Below the pieces are notes generated by a model, which did not search any database, was not told the origin of the DNA, and worked only from the letters and a program-made list of their open reading frames with translations. From Scleroderma bovista (Eukaryota > Basidiomycota > Agaricomycetes > Boletales > Sclerodermataceae): a DNA stretch of 22,568 nucleotides. The stretch covers positions 1 through 22,568 of the forward strand of contig JAYMGJ010000707.1 in assembly GCA_037178675.1 (NCBI GenBank), given 5' to 3'. How positions within the stretch are numbered: the stretch's first letter is position 1; the number at the start of each line of letters is the position of its first letter. Of this stretch, positions 7,948 through 17,009 are shown one piece after another. A program made the translations under genes and the position numbers.

Positions 7948-10900
7948 AGTGAGGGATGAAGCGAACGTCTGGATTGCGGGGGGAATATCTCCGTGGGAAA
8001 TGAACGGATTTGCGTCGGAACTTGACAGGCAGATAGACCACGCTCTAGGCTTTCTGACGGTATAGTCACGTGCCTGATAGCTTCAGAAACGACGGAGCTA
8101 TTCAAAATATCGGAATGCCGGCACTGGGCGCCTAAAAATGACATTTGGGCGCTAAAAATCATTTCTTCTCTTTCTCCTTCGTTTCTCCATCAATTCTTCA
8201 GCTTCTTTGATCGTTCTGGTATGGGAGTTGGACTGCAGACGTGTGCATTCCTTTCTCATACCACAATTGACGTTATTCCTTCAGTTTCTTCTGCTTCTTG
8301 GCGGTTCTCGTGCGATAGATGACTGTCTGCATTGGCATTCATCTCTCGCATCAGGATAGTCGTCTTGTGCGATAGATGGCTACGATGAGGGTCCGTCGTG
8401 CTTATCCTTCGCATAAGGATCATTCGATATAGGCGTTATCTTCCATGTTCACTGTACCAAACCTGTTTGGTGCGTGACACCGAGTAAACTCCGAATCCAG
8501 GTAACTTGGCGAGCGCAATCGCTCAAAGCCATGTATTCGGCCTCAGTGGACGAGTACACAATAGTCTTCTGTGCACGAGAAGTCCAACTGATCAAGCCAT
8601 CTGCAAGCTTCAGGTAGAAACCTGTTTGCGAGAGGCGAGAGGTAGGGTCTGATCCCCAATCTGAGTCCGTGCATGCAATCAGGCCAGCACCGGATCCACC
8701 GTTGTATACTAGGGAGTATGAAGGTGTCCCAATCAGATAGCGACAGATATACAGCGCTTTGTTCAGGTGGTCCTGGGATGGGTTTGTGGCATGGCACGAG
8801 AGATGGGTGACTGCAAAGGCAATGTCAGGCCTAGTGCCTAACATAAGGTACAGAAGGGACCCAATAACTGTCTGGAAACAGGAGCGGAGTTCTGCATCAA
8901 CAGGCTCTGTATTTTTGGCGGCATAGTAGCCAGCCGGCAGTGGGGTGCTTGCGGACTTTGCATTGAGCATGCCGCAGTGTTCGATGACCTTTTGTAGGTA
9001 CGCGCATTGATCCAAGTGGATAGCACGACCCTTGCGAGTGATTCGCATTCGGAGGAACTCTTTAGGTTCTCCAAGGTCTCTGCACTCCCATTTGCGCATG
9101 ACCTGTGCTTTGATGGCATCAACAACAGCCTTGTTAGGGCCACAGAATAGTGCGTCGTCAATGTAGATAATACCGATGATGATGTTGGTGCCTTTCTTCT
9201 TGTAGAAGAAGATGCCTGCTTCAGACTTAAGGCACTCAAACCCGAGTTCCTTGAGAGACTCATTGAGTGTGTGCCACCAAGCTAGGCCGGCCTGTTTGAG
9301 GCCATAGAGGGCACGCCAGAGGTGGAGCACTTTGTGCTCTTGCCCAGGAACTGCAAACCCTTCGGGTTGTTCCATATAGATCTCTTCGTTGAGCTTGCCA
9401 TACAAGTAGGCGCTCCGAACGTTGAGTCCAGTGATATACCAATTCTCAAGTGCGGCAAGTGCAAGCATGAGGTGCACTGTTTCAAAGCACACGACTGGTG
9501 AGAAGACCTGGTCGAAATCTAATCCCTCGACCTGGGAGAAGCCTTTCGCTACTAAGCGGGCTTTCTTGCGGCCATCCAACTTCATGTCGAAGACCCATCG
9601 ATTCTTAATGACCTTCCGGTCTCAGGGATGGTCAACTAGCTCAAAGACTTTGCACTTTCGCAGCACGTCGAGCTCTTCTTGGCAAGCAAGTCGCCAGAGT
9701 TTCTGCTCAGCTTGGGGTAAGTGAGTGATGTCCTTGTAGGACCAGTTGTGAATGCTCTCATATTGAGGCTTGTGGGTTTCGAGGGCTTTGCCCATCAGGT
9801 ATCAGACTAGGTTTGCTCCCCCTTCCTCGCACATCTTTTGCACATCTTCCTCACTGGGTGTTGCAGAGGTGTCGGGGAAACCACCAGGGATATGGTCTGG
9901 TGTGTCTGGTTGTGGGGGCCTAGGGGCCTCACCCACTGTTTCTCGCCATCGAGAGGCACTTTTGATATCCCGGAGTTGCTCGATGGGATGTCGCCGCTCA
10001 CAATACACGTTACCAGGGTGCAAGGGCACTCTACATTCACATTGGGGGTGGGCAGGGATATTCACTGCAGGAGGTTGTGGTGCATTCTGGTGGCATTCAG
10101 CTTGGCCAGGGCGCTGCGGTGCTGGGGGTGGCAGATTTCTTGCCGGTGAAGGCGTTCTTGGTGCTGGTGGAGGCACTGGAGATGGCATACAGGGAGGATT
10201 TATTTGATTAGGCTCTTCCTCAGGAGCCTCAGGTTCCTCGCGCTTTGGATCATCGTCCTGCACTTGGGGATGTGGGTAGCCATGGTCGTGTTCCACATCA
10301 TCATCACTGTTGATATCATCAGGGGGATTCCCTGGTCGATCGGTGGTAGGTTTTGGATTTACCCTTCTAAAAGGGTTCTCGAGAGGTTCGCACCTGTTTT
10401 TGGGGCAGCGAGGGAAATGATGCTCATCAAAGATGGCATGGGCAGCGGTAAACACTGCATTGGTGGAGTGCATAAACAAGAAATTGCGCTCATTGCCAGG
10501 GGCAACACCAATATAAGTCATGAGCTCCAACTTGGGAGCCATCTTATTTGCTCGAGCCAAGGCTGGGAGGTAGACAAAGGCTCCACAGCTGAATACACAT
10601 AGGTGATTGATGTTAGGCATCTCCCCCTTAAGCATTTCATGGGGGGTGCGCCATTGCAGGCGAGCTACCGGAGTACGGTTGTAAATGTGGGTTGCATGAG
10701 CGAACGCAAATTCCCACCAGCAGTCAGGAATGCAGGCTTGATGCCACATAGACTTGGCTTTATCCATGAGAGTGCGCCCTAAACACTCAGCGCGGCCATT
10801 CTGCATGGGAGTTCTTGGAGCACTTTGATATATTTTAATTCCTTTCTCAAGGAGTGCTCGATCAAACAGATCGGATTTATATTCTCCCCCAGCATCAGAC

Positions 10901-11323
10901 ATCCATCCAATGACGTGCATATCATGTTGGACACGCACCATTTCAAGGAAATCTTTGGCAGCTGTAATCACTGCAGCTTTGGAGCGAAGAGGCATAGTCC
11001 AGGCATGAGAAGTATAGTCGTCATAGAAGGTAATACCATATTTAAACTTCCAGTACGACGTAACCAGGAAGGATTTCAGGTCAGAGTGCACCAGCTCGAA
11101 AGGCTTGGAAGCACATCTTTCATTCTCTGGGAAAGCTCAATTGGGCATCTTGCCAAGAGCACATCCAGGGCAAACACAGTCCTCAGTAGGAAAGTGGATC
11201 TCCGGGAAGCGCTGCATATGTTTTTGCACACATTGGAGTACTTCCTTTGAGGGGTGCCCGAATCTCTGGTGCATCATGTCATAATTATAGAAAGGTGGTG
11301 GTCTGCACAGGGAAAATCTAGCC

Positions 11324-11566
11324 TGTAGAAGAAGGGAGAAGGAGAACTGTAGGTAACCTCAGTATGCTGGCAAGCTACTATTATATTAGATATACCTGTA
11401 GGATAACTACAAGGTATTAGTATGTATGTGGTGGTTAGTAGATGGTACTCACCCTCAGTATGCTGGCAAGCTACTGAGGGACTATGGTAATAGACTCTAC
11501 TGTATAGTGCGATGAAAGCTTATGTAAGTATATAAACAAACCATAACAGTCTGTTTATCTCCAACA
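11324..11566 (-). mobile_element. 243-bp solo-LTR-like insert in copia integrase
   Basis: On the - strand it starts TGTTGGAGATAAACAG and ends CTTCTTCTACA (TG...CA), unlike the host element's own LTR after the first bases. A TATA-like TATATAC lies ~30 bp in (TTTGTTTATATACTTAC). Coding sequence resumes on each side in a plausible way (SVSKVDY before, ARFSLCRPPPF after). No target duplication is visible (flanks TAGCC and GTAAT), so it may have lost one, or formed by recombination. It holds a 23-bp direct repeat at 11357-11379 and 11453-11475. Confidence 0.6.
11396..11452 (-). other. Intron-like segment within the solo-LTR insert
   Basis: 57 bp on the - strand with GTGAGT donor, TACTAAC and TACTAAT branch-like sites and CTACAG acceptor. 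It lies between the two 23-bp repeats. Its length is typical of the introns in this window. Splicing is inferred from sequence only. Confidence 0.35.
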
Positions 11567-12704
11567 GTAATCAACTTTGCTCACAGAGGCGATGTAGTTA
11601 GATCTAATTATCGGGATAGATCAAATCCCAAAAATGACGTTGCGATCGTCTTCTGGGTCTGGCCCAAACCATAGGCATTCAGCTTTATGAGTGAGGCTAT
11701 TAAATGCCTCTCTTATTGCCAGTGACTTTGTAGTTACGCTGGAGCATTTCGCCCATAGAAATAAGGCGTGCAGTAGCACCTGGCATATGGAGCACTTGGG
11801 TGAGTGTAATGACTTTCTCATCCCCTGAGTTGTGGTCTAGGCACCGGAGTAATACCGTGCCAATGCCAGCAATCAGTGCTACACCATTAGCCATTTTGGT
11901 GTAGTGCGCTCACTTTAGCGCATTGTAGGAGGCGAAATTGCCTATGTCACCAGTGAAATGGAGTGATGCGCCAGAGTCTAGTAGCCAGAAAGCACCAGAT
12001 AGTTCGCTATTGTCAACCATTTTTCCCTTACAGCCAGCACAGTGCACATTATTCAAGACATGACACAACAAATTGTAGTTACTGCTCGCTATATACAGTG
12101 CCGGTGTAAAGCACACATGTAAAGGGAGCGTGTCAGTGTTGGTCAGCACATGTGCAGAAGGTACTTGCCTGAAGAGGCTGGCCTCCATGCCCATCGCCAT
12201 TGATGTCACATTGTAGCGGTTGAGGACCATCACATCGATCTCGTTGAATTCGTCATCAGCGAACGGTTCGTGAGCAAAGGGCTCTTCATCCCCAAGGGAG
12301 ATGGCATCCTCCTCATACATCGTGATGCACTCCTCAAGACGAGGGCACTTCAGTGAGGAGGGACCGGCCTCAGGCTGGTCCAGGTTTGCACTCACCAACG
12401 ACACGACTTGGTCGAGGGTGTGGATGGTCTGGCAGGAGGGCTCTACCCCCAGACGGTGTGCCAAGTCGAAGGCCCGAATAGTATTATCGAATGCAGGGGG
12501 GCCGTAGTTGGTAGCACCGGGGGTGTGAGCCAGGGCACGAGGGTCGACGGTGGGTTCTGGTCCATCATAGTGGACATAAGTAGCAAAGGTGGCTTGTTGG
12601 GCATTCTTGCGCCAAGCACAAGCCTTCTTGCCACCGCGTCGAGTGCAGCCTCCCTGTCCTTGGGCAGGAGCGTTTCCGCTTGTTCTGCCATTGGACCCGC
12701 CTTG

Positions 12705-13427
12705 CTACTGCTGCTGCTGCTGGGCGAACTTGGGGTCAGCTGGCTTGTGCTTCACAGTGCTAAGCTTGTTGGCCTGTGGGCCCTTACCACCACCATGCGA
12801 AGAGGCGCCTTTCTGCTCAAAAGAGAGTGTGGTGGCCTTGATGATCCCGTCAGGCTTGAGGTTCTTGATCTCATCTGGTGACGTTTGGCTGAGAATCTGA
12901 GCTACAACCTCCATAGTGGGAGGGAGCTTGCAAAGGATAATCATTGCCTGCACGGGGGCAGGGAACTCGAAGCCGGTGTCCTTCAGGTAGGTGAAGTGGC
13001 TAAGCAACTTTGTAATGGCGGGAGCGGGATGGGAGCCAGCGGGGATGTTGGTGGCCAGGAGCTTGCTAAGCTCAGTGTAGGCGGAACCGATACTGGGGGT
13101 GCCGAAGTTCTTCTTCAGGTGGTCCCATACTTCCTTGATGGACGCGAGTTCGGAAACAGCAACTTGAATCAAGGGGGCAAGGTGCAAGGTGATATTACCG
13201 AGCGCTCTCTCAGTGTTGTTGTCCCATTCCTTATGGTCATTGTGACCGTCAGCGGGTTGCATCGTCGAGTAAACGTACCATTGGCCTTGTGCCCGAAGGT
13301 AGGCCTGCATAGAGGTGTGCCACTGCTGCCAGTTGGAGCCAGTGAACACAGGAACCATCTTGTTGAGAGCGCTGGACATGGTGATGTTCTGTTGGGTGTC
13401 AATGGAGTCAGCAAGTGAATGCGACAA
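12705..13427 (-). pseudogene. Copia gag
   Basis: 240 codons from ATG 13427; an in-frame ATG at 13379 (MSSALNKMVPVF) matches the usual start of this gag family better. FTGSNWQQWHTSMQAYLRAQ followed by helical sequence (EVWDHLKKNFGT) is the typical copia gag (UBN2/DUF4219-like) fold that forms the virus-like particle. The frame ends QQQQQ then TAG (12705-12707), and the same frame continues with QGGSNGRTSG for hundreds of bases, so TAG is probably a changed CAG. No clean CCHC zinc knuckle is visible; the stretch after the stop has only scattered Cys and many basic residues. The leader from the primer-binding site to the ATG is ~330 bp. Confidence 0.85.
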
Positions 13428-13547
13428 TGGACAAGCAAGAAAGGAAGAAACACCTGAGTGCTAGTGAAAGCACTTCTGTCAACAGCTAACTCATGACTAG
13501 GTCATGCCAGTGCAAGTCGTCGTCAATGTTTCAATGTTCGCCATGGT

Positions 13548-13676
13548 TGGCGCAAGTCATCAACAAACTTCACCTGGAGCAATACAGGTGCTCAACTAGG
13601 AGCTCACTGTCTGGCGCAAGTCGTCAACCAACTTCACCTTGTGGCTGTGCAGGGGCTCAGCTAGGAGCTCACTGTG
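13548..13676. repeat. Two ~64-bp tandem repeats in the copia leader
   Basis: Units begin TGGCGCAAGTC at 13548 and 13612 and end TAGGAGCTCACTGT at 13610 and 13675, with diverged middles. They lie between the primer-binding site and gag, in the untranslated leader. Confidence 0.65.
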
Positions 13677-13756
13677 GTCCACAGTGTCAAGCTAGTTAAA
13701 GCAACGCTCAGGGAGCTGGAGCGCTGCCTGGTGCATTGCTGCACACAGTGCGCTCA

Positions 13757-13770
13757 CAGGGCTCATAACC
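13757..13770 (-). other. Copia primer-binding site (initiator tRNA-Met, anticodon arm)
   Basis: Directly next to the 5' LTR. The + strand CAGGGCTCATAACC equals the anticodon arm of initiator tRNA-Met (CAU anticodon), so the element RNA would pair with that internal part of the tRNA rather than its 3' end. This is the half-tRNA priming known from Drosophila copia. The match is 14 bases, from memory of the yeast tRNA. Confidence 0.8.
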
Positions 13771-14058
13771 TGTTAAAGCAATACCTATATATGTAGAGGA
13801 ACTGCTACTCCAACTCACCTGTTGGGTGGAGTGCACAACCTGAGATGGTAGCGGTAGCTGGTTAAGAGCTGTTATATTATATAAGTGATGAATGCTGTTT
13901 ATATACAACAAACATTGTGACACATGACTGTGATGCGTGTCGTGTGACATGTAACATCTACTCTAAAGAGGACTATTACTAAGTCTACACTAATATGGGT
14001 CGCAGTCTTGTGCACACTTCGTTGACGGTTTATGCTGGGTGCACGTGCGACTTCAACA
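13771..14058 (-). repeat. Copia 5' LTR
   Basis: 288 bp, TG...CA on the - strand, homologous to 5774-6054. Contains the promoter and is followed by the primer-binding site at 13757-13770. Confidence 0.95.
13897..13906 (-). promoter_or_regulatory. TATA box of the copia 5' LTR
   Basis: GTATATAAAC on the - strand, conserved in the other LTR at ~5900-5909. Likely core promoter of the element. Confidence 0.6.
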
Positions 14059-14063
14059 CAAAC
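14059..14063. repeat. Copia target-site duplication, right
   Basis: CAAAC after the LTR end at 14058; identical to 5769-5773. Confidence 0.9.
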
Positions 14064-14175
14064 ACTGTTAGCTTGGGTGATTTGGCACATGATACACTAA
14101 GTGGTGCAATTTTTTCATTTCATGCAAACAGATGGATGTGAAACACAATTATTTAGGAGTTTGATTATGAACAGA

Positions 14176-14469
14176 TCAAGTCCGCATTTTATCCTCATAT
14201 ATTGATATGTAAAGAGCTTGTTCCTCACAGGAGTCTGCACCGTGAGGGAACAAGTCCACAATTGCCTCGCTCATAGTAAATGCAGTGTCACCCCCCGCCC
14301 CCCGCCCCCCCAACTGGATCCCAGATGGTGTTATAACCACATAATTGATAAAATTCGCGAGGTCATATATCAGCCTGTCGTAGATTCCAAGCGAGGAGTC
14401 CAAGTTGGCCTTGCTCTTTATCTCTTGGGGAGTCGTATCCATGGAACACAAGATGTAGTGCGAGTCCAA
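14176..14469 (-). other. 97-codon open frame, unidentified
   Basis: Begins MDSHYILCSMDTTPQ and ends YISIYEDKMRT. It occupies part of the ~650-bp gap between copia and the chitin synthase fragment, and includes the G-rich tract at 14291-14311, read as GGRGAGG. I recognise no domain, and the rest of the gap (14064-14175, 14470-14718) shows nothing. It may be a gene fragment or chance. Confidence 0.25.
14291..14311 (-). repeat. G-rich tract (C6-G-C6-G-C7 on + strand)
   Basis: Three long G runs on the - strand separated by single C bases. Could form a G-quadruplex, since each run can be split. Sequence evidence only. Confidence 0.6.
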
Positions 14470-14718
14470 TGCAAAGAAAAAAAACTGACATCATTCAAGG
14501 AATGTCCTAAGGTAGTAGAGAAACAAGAAAACATGAGGGATGATCAATATGATGATAAAAAAATATGAAGGTCAGTAGTCATGATGCGGAGAGTATCAAC
14601 GAAAGCTCCACTCACAAGCATTGTGAGTACGGAGCATAAGCAGTTTGATCCACAAACCAATGTACATCCACAATGTCTGGTCCATCATATAGTCTAAACA
14701 AATGAAAGCACGCGCATA

Positions 14719-16691
14719 TCACAATTGGCCAAGTAGCGTGCGGTCGATGGCAGCATTGATCATTGCTTTACGGGTCATCAGATCCATGCCAAAGTGCTCT
14801 TTGAGCTGCGGCGGATCTTGCGCTTCGTGACAGTATTAAGATCAGCTGTCCATAGAATATCCTGGATGGTACGCTTGAGATCAACATCGCTGGGTGTGCC
14901 AGGGGTCAAGCCCATCTCCTGAGTCAGGTATCAGCATGTCGAGGTATGTCATGGGTGGTCTTGAAAGGCCTGGTTGGGGTAGTAGGCCAATGTCACTCAT
15001 AGGTCACATGTGGCCAACTGACAAGGGCGTATTGCGACCGGATTGGTATCCAGGAGGAAGAGCACCAAACTGCGATGGGACAGGTGATTGGCTGCGAGAC
15101 TTGTAATACATTTTGTGGCCATACAGTGATGTAGTACGGCATTCTGTGTAACCATCATTGCGGAACTGGGCAGGAGGCACGTACAAGCCAATACTATGGT
15201 TTGGTTCTTGGTCCCAGAGCTCGTTTTCCTAGTAGCATGAGTCAGCCAAGCAAACTAAAACCAAGGTGCATATGCACATAGTCATTCCAGGTCTTGAATG
15301 GGATGGATTGGGGATTAAAATTGCCCTCATCCTGAACAGGATGAGTCAGTCATGTAATGTCTTACAAAAGAAGGCACTCACATGAATAATTATCTTCTTA
15401 CCAGACTTGCCCAACATGACACACATTGTGCCCCATGAAAAGTCATCCATGCGCCAGAATGAGTAGATTGGAAGCATGAACAAGAAGATAGGGATAGCTA
15501 AGATGTAGAAGACCATCCAGCCAACCATATCCCATTTGTGGCACAACACAAACACCAGGGCTTGGAGGCCATACACCACACCAATCATGATGAGGGAAAT
15601 CAACGGGACCGTTTTGTGCTCATATGTGACGGAAACGATAAGATACACAATCTGTAAATGTGTTAGTAGACAGGTTCTCAGAGACAAACGAATTACCATA
15701 CATATGCAACAGTGACAGGTTGAATGAGTGTCGACACAAGATCCATCATGACAATAAAACGCATAGAGAAACAGCAGAAACCACAGAGTTGATCCAAGAA
15801 CATGAGCTCGCCAAGGTTGTGAATCATCAAATTGATCCACCAATGACGTTGTGAAAGGAGAACCTTCCAGTCATCTGGAGCAACTGTCTCCGCATGGGCG
15901 TCCTGGATAAATTATGTCTTGTACATCAGAAAGTGCTTCAAGAGGAGCATTGTCAAGTATCGATCTTCACCAAGATGTAACAAATTCTTCATATGGAGGG
16001 TGTCAACGTGGTTCTTGGAGTAGTCGAGGATGATCTGGTTGGATATGAGAAGAGGCTTATGTGTCAGGCGTGCACAGACAGAACAAGGTGAAGCATCCAG
16101 GCAAACATGTCACAGAGCCAAACAGACCCCCAAACACTTTTGCCATGTGGTGGGAGATGAAGTACTCGTAGACCTAGTAAGTTGATGAGCAACGTCGCCC
16201 CAACGTGGCGCTAGATGAGCATATACCTGCATCATCATGATAATGGACTGCTTGGCATTGGCCAACGAAGTTTCACCAGACTCCAAGCACCTTTTTGTTG
16301 TGAATCATACTACAACATACTCAGCGTTGTCCTGAATTTAATGAACATGACTCACGTGGAAATGAGGTGGTTTAAGGAATACGGCTCTGCAGTGGTGTCA
16401 GCATCAACAGTAAACAGATACTTGTAAAACATTGGATTCACACCAATGATGTTCTTGATCTGGTGAAACATCTCAAGCTTGACGGGGTTCATCGGTGCAG
16501 CGTAGTGTACCTTAGCAGCATTACTTCAGTGGACTAACAACATTGCAAAGAATGAACATACCTTCTTCAAGAAGTGCATAATGACCACCTGCGAGTCCTG
16601 CTTCCCAAGATTCCAAGGTCAAGACCATTCCGTCAGTTTGCCAACCTTGACAACAACAAAATATGGTACAACATGTGCAGCACACTCATAC
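14719..16691 (-). pseudogene. Chitin synthase (class V/VII type, DEK_C ended), 5'-truncated
   Basis: Family 2 glycosyltransferase that would polymerise GlcNAc into chitin at the plasma membrane. Seven exons: 16562-16691, 16356-16510, 16227-16309, 15702-16173, 15382-15651, 15278-15331 and 14719-15228, separated by introns of 46-53 bp with GT/AG ends. Recognisable blocks in order: [60 protein letters not shown], then QRHWW where the family has QRRRW, membrane helices (IVYLIVSV, WMVFYILAIPIFLFM), LPIYSFWRMDDFSWG, and a DEK_C-like end (HFGMDLMTRKAMINAAIDRTLL). Breaks: TGA 16619-16621, ~2-bp deletions near 16277 and 16060, TAA 15912-15914, TGA 15004-15006, frameshifts near 14910 and 14815. The myosin-like and early catalytic parts are missing upstream. 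Introns are kept, so it is a DNA-level copy, not a retrocopy. Confidence 0.88.
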
Positions 16692-17009
16692 CTGTGCAGA
16701 TATAGGGCACCAAAAGGAAGTGAGGGGGACGCATGGGCTTCTGCACATAAAGTACTGTGCAAGGGGGCCCACATAGGCTGCCACAGAAGCAGCGATGCAC
16801 CAAGTCCTAGTCATGGCTGGCACTGAGCGTCAAGAGGCTACTGGCTGAGAGGCACAAAAACAATGATGTGTCAGCTTGAAAGTGCAACCTCATCCCAGCA
16901 CTGAGCGACTGGTTGGACACGAACACTATCACAGCGTGTATGTATTAGAGTCACCAGTCATGGACATATCTTTGTGATAATGGTAACATGTTAACAAGTA
17001 TACAAGTGC
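16692..17009. other. Spacer between transposase and chitin synthase remnants
   Basis: No convincing coding sequence. The left edge reads as a 3' splice site (CTGCACAG) for the first surviving chitin synthase exon. CACTATCACAGCG at 16924-16936 recalls a CACTA-type end, but no matching inverted copy was found. The truncation point of the chitin synthase should lie here. Confidence 0.4.

Larger units (their letters stand above)
6379..8479 (-). mobile_element. 2.1-kb LTR-like insertion (copy A) inside copia RNase H
   Basis: Its right edge is set by comparison with copy B: the shared sequence ends in TGACA at 8479, then flanks differ. Its left edge is set by the break in RNase H. On the - strand it starts TGTCACGCACC and ends GACTCACA (TG...CA), with a 4-bp duplication CCGA at 6375-6378 and 8480-8483; a 6-bp CACCGA is the alternative if the element ends at 8477. 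A TATA-like GTATTTAAACC sits near 6935-6945, about three-quarters along, and an inverted repeat (TTTGGGT/ACCCAAA) lies near the 3' end at ~6395-6420. No gag or pol sequence is visible, so a long solo LTR, or a non-autonomous element, is the best reading. CpG sites are well preserved, so it looks young. Confidence 0.75.
8480..12704 (-). pseudogene. Copia protease-integrase-reverse transcriptase-RNase H (proximal), broken
   Basis: Read downward from 12704. Protease: FWLLDSGASLHFTGD near 11960-11990. Integrase zinc region MMHQRFGHP...CPGC near 11155-11275. Integrase core has HSDLKS, SDAGGEY and NGRAE (D, D, E) in 11091-10650. A Pro/Asp/Glu-rich linker follows at ~10300-9900. RT has LYGLKQAG and YIDDAL; RNase H has TDSDWGSD and SSTEAEYMALSD. 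Defects: TGA at 11910-11912, 11621-11623, 11137-11139, 9802-9804 and 9622-9624; a frameshift near 11695-11702; a 243-bp insert at 11324-11566; and in RT the block usually DVxxAFLYG reads NVRSAYLYG (AAC at 9421-9423), so the first catalytic Asp is Asn. The frame ends by running into copy A. Confidence 0.9.
5774..14058 (-). mobile_element. Complete but inactivated Ty1/copia retrotransposon
   Basis: Read on the - strand: 5' LTR (13771-14058), primer-binding site, gag, protease, integrase, reverse transcriptase, RNase H, polypurine tract, 3' LTR (5774-6054). Perfect 5-bp target duplications CAAAC flank it at 5769-5773 and 14059-14063. The domain order PR-IN-RT-RH is copia type. Two later insertions, 6379-8479 and 11324-11566, interrupt pol; without them the element would be about 5.9 kb. 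It is dead: at least six in-frame stops, a frameshift near 11700 and loss of a catalytic Asp in RT. The LTRs differ by roughly 17 substitutions, 16 of them transitions, plus a 7-bp indel, so it is an old insertion. Confidence 0.95.

Noticed and set aside
9770..10207. 145-codon + strand frame rich in Gly
   Set aside because: Opposite the Pro-rich linker of copia pol, which explains it.
12408..13418. Several + strand frames of 100-177 codons
   Set aside because: Mirrors of copia gag, which has clear family features on the - strand.
14093..14105. CACTAAGTGGTGC as a CACTA-type transposon end
   Set aside because: No inverted partner was found within the window to the right, and CACTA alone is common by chance.
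16924..16936. CACTATCACAGCG as a terminal inverted repeat of the Plavaka element
   Set aside because: No complementary copy was seen near 20.8-22.08 kb; kept only as a note on the spacer.
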